DNA of 64,000 nucleotides, taken from contig JAOVFP010000007.1 in NCBI GenBank assembly GCA_025738555.1, positions 4,712,001 through 4,776,000 on the forward strand. Reading direction: 5' to 3'. The notes under the pieces were generated by a model. It searched no databases, was not told the DNA's origin, and saw nothing but the letters and a program-made list of their open reading frames with translations. Position numbers and translations under genes: made by a program. This stretch comes from Cyathus striatus (taxonomy: Eukaryota; Basidiomycota; Agaricomycetes; Agaricales; Nidulariaceae). This document shows, one piece after another, positions 31,128-41,697 of the stretch; position 1 is the first letter of the stretch; every line of letters starts with the position of its first letter.

Positions 31128-32939
31128 AAAATAAAAATAGGGTAACACTCCTGTCTACCAAAAGATGATAATATATACTGATCAACATCCATTTTCGACC
31201 GATGGGAGTTTTGGTCTGATGAAAATCTAAGATCCTTTGAAACAAGCACTATTGTATAGTTGTCTTCAAACTTGTAATATCATTTGTATAGGTCATTGTA
31301 CCTCAATTCCATTTCAATTTTGACTTTAATTTTGACTCATAGGAATAATTATGGATCTTATGGTTAACTCATGAGTATCTGAAGATACCTGTAACAATAT
31401 GTAGACCCATAGGTACATTTGTTATAGGTAACCCGCTGTGTAGATTTTGCTTTCTACACATATTTTGATATCCAGAAAGTGGGCTGACACGATATTTTGC
31501 TTACAATATAATACTATAAGTACATATATAAGATTACGACAGTAATACAGGCGAAATGGAGGAGCAACAGAGGAGCAATTGAGGAGTGATTTCGATGCCA
31601 GGAGGAGGAAGGTATCTCTTCAGCTTGATACTCTGTAAGCAGATTAATAAAATAAAATAATGTCACATATATACACACTAGGGCGTTGTACAAAGTCGCT
31701 GAGATGAAAGCTGTTGAAATGAAGTACCTACAGCAGTGAAAAGCACAATTAAAAGGAGGAGGAAGGGATTTATGTACCTCAGTCCCCTGTGGCACAATTG
31801 CCTACCATTTTTTGTAATCATACGGGTGTATATTGGCGATATATATCTCTCAGGTTCTGAGCTGAACAGCCTAAAAGTGTGGGCACCATGGAAGAGGGAT
31901 ATGTGAGAGAGGGGGTGAATACAAGAATCTCCACAAATCGAGTTCTTGTAGAACGATTAGTGCCATACATGGCTATTATGAAGGTATACAGTTGGTTATT
32001 CCAGTTCAAAACTTAAGAAACAGAAGCTATGATAGAAGAAGAGATATTGCCATATATCTGCAGGAGGTGCAAAATGGCAGTAACTGGCATTACCGACACA
32101 CCTGCGGCACATTGCATGACTAATGCTGCTGCGAAGAGTGCCTCATGCATCAGCCACTCCTTCCTATTTGGGAATGACCTGTAAGTTACAGTGATCCATA
32201 CATCAGGTCTGACTTGTAATTACAGATGTCTGATATATCAAAACTACAGTATCGCCTGCATGGCAAAACTCATCTACTTTATATACTGCTGGAGATATGG
32301 TGGCTGATGGTACTGTATAGGTGCTAGATAGGTACATTTGGGGTACTAGAGAAGGTAAACTACATCACTGCAAAGGGAAAGCCATACACTTATGGAGTGT
32401 GCTGGATAGGGGGTTGTGTGTCCATCATAGGGAGCTGTGTGACAGGTGTTATGTTGCCACATGCATTCCTTCAATCGTGGCAGGATTGGCTATATGCGGA
32501 TGTGCTAAGAATAGCTCAAAGATCTATCAGGGTTCAGGGTGTATCACTTTAATTAATCTCACTTCGCTTTGCCGGTTACTCTGAGAGAAGTCGATTGGTT
32601 GTGGCTCAGGGTTCCAGGGTTTGCTGGGGCATCTAGTGAGGCACCTCATCATTGCTTGCTTCTCTTGGGTAATGATCACGTTCAATCACATGACCTTCAT
32701 GTGTTGCTAGATGTGTTCTGGCTGTTATCCATTTAGTTGCTGAGTTTAGTGCTGCTGCTTTAACTGCCCCTTCTGCTCATAGTACTACCTTAGGGTTTGT
32801 AATATTCACACCCTTGGTAAGTGTACTTCTTAGTACTTTCAACTGGCAGCTCAGGTCTCACTCCAATTCTGTAACTAACCCATGTTTGTTACCATTTGGT
32901 GAGTACTATTTACATGTGTAGAAAAGCTAAAATATGGGA
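31128..32939. other. Old repetitive DNA, no gene
   Basis: Only short ORFs. It includes a segment near 32080-32230 resembling, in inverted orientation, parts of the dispersed repeat and of 23640-23760. Confidence 0.4.
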
Positions 32940-33180
32940 CTATAGGTAGTGTATGCCCATCAGGCATCTCAATAAAATGGACACCAGTGTTACCAGTACT
33001 AGCATGCCCGATTGCACTACCCAATGTGCTGCAGGTAGTGTTGGATGCATGTTTCAAAGTCCTGGGGGGTATGCAGTTTCCTGCATGGCTGCAATAATAC
33101 ACATGGGAGAATATGTGGGTGTTCACACAGCAGGTTTTTTGCTGTCATGTAGCAATTGGAACTGGGCTGTCCTTGGTGCT
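32940..33180 (+). repeat. Dispersed repeat family, copy 3 (fragment)
   Basis: Shares ACCCAATGTGCTGCAGGTAG and TTTCAAAGTCCTGGGGG with 20480-20620. It is diverged, mostly by transitions. Confidence 0.5.
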
Positions 33181-33645
33181 GTCATGTAGAAAAACAGTCA
33201 TGCATGTCACATGAAATTGAATGGTTCATTGACTGATGGAGAACAAAGCACAGGGGGCAGTAAGTCTGAACATTATTAAAAATTAAGAAATATTATATAT
33301 ATGGCATTAGTGTGTTCTATATGTAATAAAAATATAGTAAATACAATACAACAGCACTATGAGTACATATTCTATTTTTTTTTGTGCTGCACAACTGTGA
33401 AAAGTAAAGTTTTGCTAGAATTGTGAACCATAATAAAATATTACATAACTGACTCATCTTGCTTGACAAGTCTGTCATCCTAGTTTGCTTTTAAGTACCT
33501 CAAGTCATGTGATATTTCCTTTGTTCTTCAGTAGAATTCAAATCAGTTCAATAAAGGGTAACCATTGTAACTACTTCTGGTATATGACAGCTCTCAGTAC
33601 AGGCCAACCCCTGATCATTACATGACAGCAAAAAACCTGCTGTGT
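33125..33645. repeat. 27-bp perfect inverted repeat pair 467 bp apart
   Basis: 33125-33151 (ACACAGCAGGTTTTTTGC and following) is the exact reverse complement of 33619-33645. This could mark a small non-autonomous DNA transposon, but I see no clear target duplication outside the repeats. Confidence 0.5.
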
Positions 33646-33779
33646 CAAGGCCATTAGATGGAGGGCCAGAGCAGTACCAGGAATATGACAATGATAACAG
33701 GTAAGACCTAGATTACAAAGAGAACCTCATGCTGAGGTATATTGTGAAGCCTTGTGACTAGTCTGACTTGGTACTGAGG

Positions 33780-34145
33780 TGTTAGGATCTTGTTCTGTTA
33801 TCTTATCTAGTCATCACATGACCAGTCACATGATCTAACATGTGGATACCATACACATCAACATGCATTATTCATCAAGACTACAGGCACAGTGCACAGT
33901 TCAGCCAGGCCTTTTACATACATAGAACATGAGTTTACACAGTAAAGCATGGTAGACATGTGTAGTAGTGTAGGCAGTAGATACATGTGATTCCCTCATG
34001 GACAATACTATAAATACAGTCATTTTAATTAGTCATTCTTTACTCTTGTGCTAGTTTATTCCAGACAAGCTATAAGATTCACTTTCTCTTCCTTACTTGA
34101 GTGTTTGAGTTTGAGTTTGAGCAATTTGCTTGTCTGTTGCTAACA
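33780..34145 (+). repeat. 5' LTR of element C
   Basis: About 366 bp. TATAAATA at 34009-34016 and the predicted RNA start ACTCTTGTGCT at 34042-34052 are 33 bases apart, the same spacing as in A and B. Confidence 0.75.
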
Positions 34146-34147
34146 AA

Positions 34148-34158
34148 AGCACAAGAGT
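34148..34158 (+). promoter_or_regulatory. Self-priming primer-binding site, element C
   Basis: AGCACAAGAGT, two bases after the LTR, is fully complementary to ACTCTTGTGCT at the predicted RNA start. Relative to A and B both partners have changed (A-to-G in the PBS, T-to-C at the RNA end), so pairing is kept. Confidence 0.75.
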
Positions 34159-34378
34159 CGACTCCTCTTCAACCTCAAACTCTTCTCTAGCCAACCCCAG
34201 TGAAACTTTTCTCTTTACCTTGTTCCCTGTCATGGACTTCTGTGGATCCATAGGCATTCACCATATTCAATAGTCTTGATCATTGTGCATGGACACATGA
34301 GAGGATAGTGTAATGTTGAGCCTAACACTTTTGAATTACCAATCATCTTAGGCCCTCTGCCTTGAGTATGGCACAGTG

Positions 34379-34417
34379 CCAGTGACTGGGGAAGCTACCA
34401 TGTGTTGCCCCAGCTGG
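34379..34417 (+). promoter_or_regulatory. Conserved leader stem-loop, element C
   Basis: CCAG-TGA-CTGGGG ... CCCCAG-CTGG is unchanged from element A although surrounding sequence has diverged. Confidence 0.45.
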
Positions 34418-35039
34418 TACTATCTGCAAATTGGTGTGTGTGAGACTTAGGTCATTTCACTAGTCTCTGAACCCCCATTGAGAGATCTGTTACTACCCTT
34501 CACCCTGTCACCTATCACCTGTTTCCAAACCTGCTGAACCCTTCGCCCTCACACCTATCACATCCCCTCCAAATCTGTTCCTATTTACTCTCCCTCATAT
34601 TGGCCCTCTGTCCATTTCAACCCCATTCAAGGGCATGTCCCCCAAGACAGACCCTGTATCCATATTCCCACTCCTCACTTCCATTGGAGAGCCATGTCAG
34701 TGGACTCTGATGACTCCAATTTCAATCCCAACAACTACCCTTCTCTTAATCAAGTCCTCTTTTACTCCATCCTTCCCACACCTGTTTACCCACAAGACTA
34801 TATCACTGATCACTCCATCTTCTTCAAGTAAATCATGGATCCAATTCTGGATATTAATACTCAAGAACTGACACCTCCAAGGAGATCCCAGGCTCAATCT
34901 CTGGATCTGCTTATGTTAGCTCCAAATTTCAGACTCTTCCAACCACAACCCCAACAATCAACTTCTCAACAACACCCATCAGACAATGACCTTCACCCAC
35001 ACCACCTAACTCTCCAACCCAAACTGGGCAAGGAGGTTG

Positions 35040-36147
35040 GGTACACTTGATTGTAGATGCAATCAGATTTGTAGGAAGAGGAATTTTTGGTTTACATGAA
35101 CCAATAATTCAGACTGCCAAAGCCACTTCAGATATGGCAAGAAGGCAATGAAACACAGAAAACAATAAGGCTCTTAAAATTGAAAAGCCTGAAAAGTTTA
35201 CCAGAGATAGGAAAGTTGCTTGAGCTTGGATGAGATTGTTAGAATCATATTTCACTGAATCTCATGTAAATCCTCTCAATCACAAAATGAAGATAAGATT
35301 TATGTTAAGCCTTATAGATGGATCTAAGAATCAGACAGTTGCTGGATGGCTTGATTGAATGATGATCATTATGGAAGAACTACCTTCAGAGAATAGGACA
35401 TTTGAAGTCTTCAGGGAAGATTTCTTGCACTTTTTTGGGGCTTATTTGGAAATGCAGGATGCACAGGACAAACTGGAAAATTGCTATCAAGGATGTTTGG
35501 TAGTGGAAGAATTTGTTATTAAATTTTCAACTCTAGCTGTAAAAACAGGATACAATGACACTGCAATCATAAAAAAGTTTAGGGATAAACTTGATCCCAG
35601 ATTACTTGAAATGATTGTCATGAGAAAGGTACTGGAGGACTTAACTGAATGGTAAAAAATAGAAAAGGAGATTGATTGTGAAAGACAGAACATTTATAGG
35701 AACAAGAACCCCTGAACAGGACAACCCTCAAATCCAGGCCAGAACCAGAACTTCAGACAATGACAAGGTGTGCAGAATACCCCTAACAGAGGACTCCACC
35801 CATTCCAGCCCCAAAATCAGACCCAAGGACCCTGTTTCCCTCAGACCCAGACACCTCCTAACTGAGCCAACCTCACAGTATCACAGGGAGGTGATCAAAT
35901 GGATATCAACACCATGGATGCTTTGAAATGTGAAGGACACTGTTTTTATTGCAAGGAAAAAGGACACATGGCCAATGCTTGCCCTAAAAAGCAACAATGA
36001 GGCCCATATGTACAGCATAATAATTATACCCCTATGCCTGTAGCTTTGACTAGTAATATCATAGAATTTACCTACTTTACCTGAATTATCAGAAGAGCAA
36101 TATGTCTTACTCATGGCTCAATGGGGTTTTCCCCAAGGCCAGCAGTG
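35040..36147 (+). pseudogene. gag: Gag remnant, element C
   Basis: Readable as gag with several stops and shifts: EKPEKFTRDRKVA, AWMRLLESYF, FREDFLHFFGAYLEMQD, then a zinc knuckle CFYCKEKGHMANAC and the end GFPQGQQ. The capsid part differs markedly from A and B. Stops replace former Arg/Gln codons. Confidence 0.8.
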
Positions 36148-36165
36148 AGTGTGAACTCACTGGCC
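36124..36165 (+). promoter_or_regulatory. -1 frameshift signal, element C
   Basis: GGGTTTT at 36124-36130, spacer CCCCAA, then GGCCA ... TGGCC enclosing GTGAGT/ACTCAC with a GTGA loop (36137-36165). The stem is longer than in A and B and the gag TGA lies inside it. Confidence 0.7.
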
Positions 36166-36620
36166 TCTATCTATGTATCTTCTCATGTAACTGTACCTAC
36201 ATTAGATCTGGAATCTGAGTACCTATCATTACAAAAAGAAAGAACAAAGTGCACCTTCCCTGATTAGGATGTAAAACCTGGAAACATGTATTGGGATACA
36301 TGGAGATTAAAAGACCAAACATTGGAACTTGCCTTAGCCTCACTTAGCATTTGGACACACACAAAACAGAAATTAGAAGTCACCTCTAAAACAATTGAAG
36401 AACTTAATGATCTTTCAGATCAAGATGTAATTCAAGTGTTAACAGAGTTGGTGGGACCCAAAAAGTTCATCCAAGGATCAAAAGGAAATCAGATGGATCT
36501 TGATCTAATGATAACCACCTTAGATACTCAATGAACATATGGCCTTAAAGTGTTACTTGATAGTGGAAGCACTGGAACTTGTATTGATCAAAAGTTTATA
36601 GAAAACAGAGGTCTTTATGC
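36148..36620 (+). pseudogene. pol: Pol N-terminal remnant, element C
   Basis: Aligns with pol residues 1 to about 150 of A and B (TVPTLDLESEY, KDQTLELALASLSIWTH, NQMDLDLMITTLDTQ, LLDSGSTGTCI) with stops at two former Arg/Gln codons. The homology ends soon after the protease motif. Confidence 0.8.
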
Positions 36621-36785
36621 TCGCCCCCCCATTCCATTTGGACTCCAGATGGACTCCATGGAGTGGTGCTAGCCAAAATTATCATAAAAATGTAGTGTTT
36701 TATGATCGCTGCAATCATAAATAATGATTACCTTCATGATTATGCGTTTTGAGAGCTTATCCACCTACTAATACTAAATCTAATG

Positions 36786-37150
36786 GTGATCATAAGTGAT
36801 CATTGGCTATTTTGAAGTGAATATTACTATATTATAATGTGATCATATGTGATCATTGGCTAATTTGAAGTGAATATTACTACTGTAGGTCTATTGTAAT
36901 ATGATGATCATATGTGATCATTGGCTATTTTGAAGTGAATATTACTACTGTAGGTCTATTGCAACATGGTGATCATATGTGATCATTAGCTATTTGAAGT
37001 GAATATTATTATATTGTAATGTGGTGATCATATGTGATCATTAGCTATTGAAGTGAATATTACTATATTGTAATGTGGTGATCATATGTGATCATTGACT
37101 TATTTTGAATTGAAAATTATTACCATATACACAATCATTGTTACTAATTG
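36786..37150 (+). repeat. Outer tandem repeat of the left foldback arm
   Basis: About six units of 56-67 bp containing TGATCATATGTGATCATT and GAAGTGAATATTACTA. An inverted block of two units is at 39928-40048. Confidence 0.75.
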
Positions 37151-37169
37151 GATATTGCTATTGTAGGTC

Positions 37170-37880
37170 ATGTCACATTTGTCACGATCTTCCCGCATGT
37201 CACATATGTCCCACGCTTCACACAATTCCCACGCATCACGTTTGTCACATTCTCCATGCATGTCACATATTTCCCATGCTTCTAATAATTCTTGTGCTCC
37301 ACATCATTCTTGTGCTCTAGATAATTCCCATGCACCGTGCTTGTCACATTCTTCCTGCGTGTCACGATTGTCACGTTTTTTACACGTGTCACGATCGTCA
37401 CGCTATTACACGCGTCACAATTGTCACGCTATTACATGCATCATGATTGTTACGCTTTTACACATGTCACAATTGTCACGCATTTACATGCGTCACGATC
37501 GTCACGCTATTACACGCATCACAATTGTCACACTATTACATGCGTCACAATTGTTACGCTTTTACACATGTCACAATTGTCACGCATTTACATGTGTCAT
37601 GATCGTCACGCTATTACACGCATCACGATCGTCACGCTTTTACATGCATCACGATCGTCACGCTTTTACATGCGTCACAATTGTCACGCTTTTACACGCG
37701 TCACGATCGTCACGCTTTTACACGCGTTACAATTGTCACGCTATTACACACGTCATGATCATTACGCTTTTACACACGTCACAATTGTCACGCTTTTACA
37801 TGTGTCGTGATCGTCACGCTTTTCACACGCTTCATGGCCATCACGCATTTATGGCTGTCACAAATGTGACATATTTCTAG
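37170..37880 (+). repeat. Inner satellite of the left foldback arm (26-bp units)
   Basis: About 18 units of 26 bp from 37370, preceded by longer related units. Variation between units is largely CG versus TG/CA. Long ORFs in several frames (up to 236 codons) are a product of a 26-bp period without stops and are not genes. Confidence 0.8.
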
Positions 37881-39241
37881 TGTGTCACAATTGTCAAGCC
37901 TTTACATGTCACATTCATCAACACTAGTGTTGGCATAATTAGTTAATGGTGGTCATATTATACACTATTCAATCTATATATGAGTTCATCAAATATTGAT
38001 GGGGTCCCAACAGGTGTGCAATGACAATTGTTCCCATACCTTTCATGATCTAGGAATAAGAGTATTGTGTGACACCACATTTAATTCTCAGTTCATTGCT
38101 TAGCAATGTAATTCAGTCTTTTACATTGACTAGTCATTGATTGATCTGTCAACTGTCAATCATTGACACATACTTTTTTGAAAGATGAGGTCTGATCCTG
38201 TTGATAACATTGTTGCACATGACTATAGAGAAATGATATTACATTTTTTAGACAAGAGAGGCAAAGGGACAAAGGGGCCCTTCAGTAAAGAGAATGAGAA
38301 AAGAAGGTAATGACATAATTAACACTAAGCCAAAGAACAGAAAAGTAAGTAAATAACAGCCACTGAGCAAGAAAGTACAAAGAAGTACAAAAGTGAGTTT
38401 TCAGATATCAGAATGAATACTAATACTAAAAGAGTGAGTAGAAGTGAAACTGATTGAGACACAATAAGATAGTTTTTATTAACTCCCCATTTCAATAAAA
38501 CATAGAAAACTATCATGTAGTTATATAGAGTCAGCAGTTATGTGATTTGGTAATGTATGTTGAAGATATTAGTATAATCAATGGCCAATGCAAGAATCAT
38601 AATCAACTATAGGCTGTAATGTGTAAGTTTAATGTAATGTGGAATCACATCTATTCACTATCTATTCATATGTGTTAAACATGTAAGGTTCTATATTCTT
38701 CTCTGTTTGGTTGGTACATGTTTCCATAATGTTCAATACCATTGTAATGACCCTAACCATTATGGTTATTATTTTGTCATTTTATCACATCTATAGTCTT
38801 GATTGTAAAACATAGCATATTCCAAATATATCATACACTCTAAATAGGACTAAAACTCCAACTACATATACACTCTACATCCTCCAATCTAGTTTCATAT
38901 TACTGTTACACTCCCATAACATTATATTTGTCATATACTGTGTTATAACCTTCATTTCTACAAGTACATATTCATTTACTCTGATTTTTAATAATTTGCT
39001 CTGTGGTTTCAGATACTTAATCTGCTTCTATAATAATTTGGATGGTGATACAGACATGCCAGAAACTGCACATGTGGCTGGCTTCCCTTGTTCAGAGTTA
39101 AGTTTTAAATACCACACAAACTCTCTTCTTAACTATGTTCTTGGCCCCACATATGTAAGAGACAATAATTAGTACACATATCTATTGCTGTTATACTTTG
39201 TGTCAGATAAACAAAGTTAAAATAATCTACATGACATTAGA

Positions 39242-39930
39242 GACTAAAAATGTGACAGCTGTATGCATGAAAAATTGTGACATGTTGGAAATATGTCACA
39301 AATGTGATGAGCATAAACACATGCGAAATATGTCACACATGTGACAGGCTTAAATGCGTGACGATCGTGATGCGTGTAATAGCGTGACAATTGTGACGCA
39401 TGTAGAAGCGTGACGATCGTGACGTGTGTAAAAGCGTGACAATCGTGACGCGTGTAAAAGCGTGACGATCGTGACGCATGTAATAGCGTGACAATCACGA
39501 CACATGTAATAGCGTGACAATCGTGACGCGCGGGAAGAACGTGACAATTGTGACGCGTATAGAAGCGTGACGTTCGTGACATGTGTAAAAGCGTGACAAT
39601 CATGACACATGTAATAGCATGACAATCGTGATGCACAGGAATTATCTAGAGCGCGGGAATGATGTGGAGCGCGAGAATTATTAGAAGCGCAGGAAATATG
39701 TGACACACGAGAAGATCGTGACAATCATGATGTGTGGGAAGTATGTGACATGCGAGAAGATCGTGACAATTGTGATGCGTGGGGAGTATGTGACACGTGG
39801 GAAATATGTGACATGCGGGAAGATCATGACAATCATAATGCGCGGGAATTATCCGGAGCGCGGGAATTATAGGATGCGCGGGAAATGTGTGACATGCAAG
39901 GAGAACGTGACAAACATGATGCGCGGGAAT
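39242..39930 (-). repeat. Satellite of the right foldback arm
   Basis: Inverted copy of the left arm: about 11 units of 26 bp at 39358-39640 with ACGATCGT or ACAATCGT cores, then the longer GCGCGGGAA-type units to 39930. Confidence 0.8.
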
Positions 39931-40097
39931 AGTATTCACTTCAAAATAGCCAATGATCACATATGATCACCATATTACAATAGACCTACAGTAGTAATAT
40001 TCACTTCAAAATAGCCAATGATCACATATGATCACCAAATATTGCCATCCAACTGAAAATTCATATTGTAAACTACTACAACTTAAGTTTAATATAC

Positions 40098-41150
40098 TTA
40101 CTTGCACTTCTTTGAACTAGATTTCTCTTTATCCTCATGAGCTTTCTCATCCTTACCTCCCTTCTCCTCCTTGCTCTTTCCCTTTCCCTTTCCCTTCTTT
40201 TTCTCCTTCTTCTCCTTAAGCCATCTTTTCAAATCCAAAAATGTATAGTAATCTCTTTCAAAGCCCCAAAGATCTAGATCAGTAGGACTATCCTCATCTT
40301 CAGCCAACCAAGACTGCATTGCTGGAAAATCTGCAATCTTATCAAAATTGGAGTAGTTCTCATACCAGGCTGAGGATGAGACAAAAACTGAGACAATTTC
40401 TTTCTTTGTGGCCTTGGCAACTGGCCAAGTCCTGTTCTTGTCCATAGTGTTGTGGTCGGAAACTGCCTTTATACAGGCAAGATACCTCTGGTAGGCAACT
40501 CGAAGTCCAGGTGCAGTACTCTCAAGAATATCCCTAGGAATCTTTAGTACATCAATAAGTTCCTCAGTGCATTGCTCTGAGATTCCACCTCTTTGAGTGA
40601 GAGCAGGGGTGTGAGAGTGAGAAACAGCATGAGAGCTAGCTGCAGAGCTCCCAGCTGACTTAGACTGAATAGGATATGTCTCAATATCGAGGAAGAGTGG
40701 TGCATTTGGCTGAAATCCAGACTATAAAGCAATACAATATAAGTAAATGGTACAAGAATAAAAGAATAAAATATATAGCTACACTCAGAATTGGCAAAAT
40801 AAATTTGCCATCTATCTTTAGCCAATCAACATTCTCATCATCCTTGACAGCAGATTCAAAGTTTCCAAGAATGTTCCAGGCTTTACTTTCATAAACATAT
40901 AAACAGCAATCAGTAGCTAAAATGATATTAGTATATGAATAAAATATGAAAGAAAACATACTAAAGTATGGAAAGCCAGACAACCACACTCAACTAGATC
41001 AAAGCAGTTGAACTCCGACATTCAGCAAGATGGCAGTCACTTAGATATGTTCTTAGGCACATCTTGTTTGGCCAGAATTTTGGTTAACCACTTAGTCCAA
41101 GCTTCAAGTCCTACTGTATTTGGATGCAAATGTAAGACTTGGTATTACAA
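40098..41150 (-). pseudogene. Hypothetical Lys-rich protein gene, multi-exon, partly decayed
   Basis: Coding-like exons run leftward. The last exon, 40098-40721, encodes SGFQPNAPLFLDIETY, then a Ser/His stretch, WLAEDEDSPTDLDLWGFE, YTFLDLKRWL and a Lys/Glu/Gly-rich tail, suggesting a nuclear or nucleic-acid-associated protein. The preceding exon (YVYESKAWNILGNFESAVKD) is set off by a GT-AG intron at about 40722-40782. The first exon lies inside the inverted repeat arm (LEAWTKWLTKILAKQDVPKN) and has stops where the right arm copy is open (48046-48291). Family not recognised. Confidence 0.5.
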
Positions 41151-41457
41151 TAGAGTACTATAGCATGTGTCATTACTAATTATTTTGTACATTCACTTAA
41201 GTTCAATAGATACAATTGAGAAATAAGATGTTAAAAAAGTGTCTATGTTGTATAAACCTAGCTTTGAGATGAGACTTGTAACCTGAAAAAGCATACAGAG
41301 TGCAGTAGCATATGTCTACTGCTATTTTTCTAGTGAGTTGTTGGAATAGGGTTGATCATGTCTGCAAGAATAGTCCACTGAATTTGTGTGTAATAGCTTG
41401 ATGTGCACAGCAGGAGTTGAACTTGAGATCGAATGCATGGGAAGTTATCACATGATA
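40971..41457 (-). repeat. Left inverted arm of the kinase/integrase unit
   Basis: About 490 bp that is the reverse complement of 47720-48212 with only a few differences. It contains the 5' part of an outward-facing gene. The homology stops within a CTTTCCATACT motif at its outer end. Confidence 0.85.
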
Positions 41458-41697
41458 TAAAAGTCACGAGCGTCGTTTCCATGGAGGAAATGACACTCAT
41501 GACCTTTATAACAATTAATTTTTCACCAAGTACTGTCTCCATTAATATTATCATTCAGTAATGCATTGTTTAGAAATTGCACAATTCACTGAAGGTACTA
41601 TAGATTGTTTCAAACATAGTAGTAGATAATTGACCTATTTATGGAGTGATTCTAATCAAAGTACCTACAAGCTCATATAAAAAGGTCATACAGATCC

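Larger units (their letters stand above)
33780..36620 (+). mobile_element. Decayed Ty3/gypsy element C, 5' part only
   Basis: 5' LTR at 33780-34145 (TGTTAGGAT...TAACA), PBS, leader with the conserved stem-loop, gag and frameshift signal, and the first part of pol up to the protease DSGS motif. It then stops abruptly near 36620. Its organisation matches A and B but its sequence is well diverged and strongly CpG-depleted, with many CGA-to-TGA stops. No 3' LTR or membrane ORF remains. Confidence 0.85.
36786..40048. mobile_element. Foldback-like element with satellite inverted arms
   Basis: Two long inverted arms face each other. The left arm is 36786 to about 37900 and the right arm about 39242-40048. 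Each runs, from outside in: 56-67 bp units with TGATCATATGTGATCA and GAAGTGAATATTACTA; a block of about 29-bp units (TCCCGCGC / GTCACAT themes); then a 26-bp satellite with the palindromic core ACGATCGT or ACAATTGT. The roughly 1.3-kb centre (37900-39240) is AT-rich without a convincing gene. This architecture, inverted arms made of tandem repeats around a loop, is that of foldback elements. Exact ends and target duplication were not determined. Confidence 0.6.

Noticed and set aside
37170..37880. 236-codon ORF and overlapping 157-codon ORF, His/Arg/Ser-rich
   Set aside because: Product of a 26-bp satellite without stop codons in several frames. The same false frames appear inverted at 39244-39724.
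38325..38516. 63-codon hydrophobic ORF in the foldback centre
   Set aside because: AT-rich DNA easily gives Leu/Phe/Val runs. Without a second copy there is no sign of selection.
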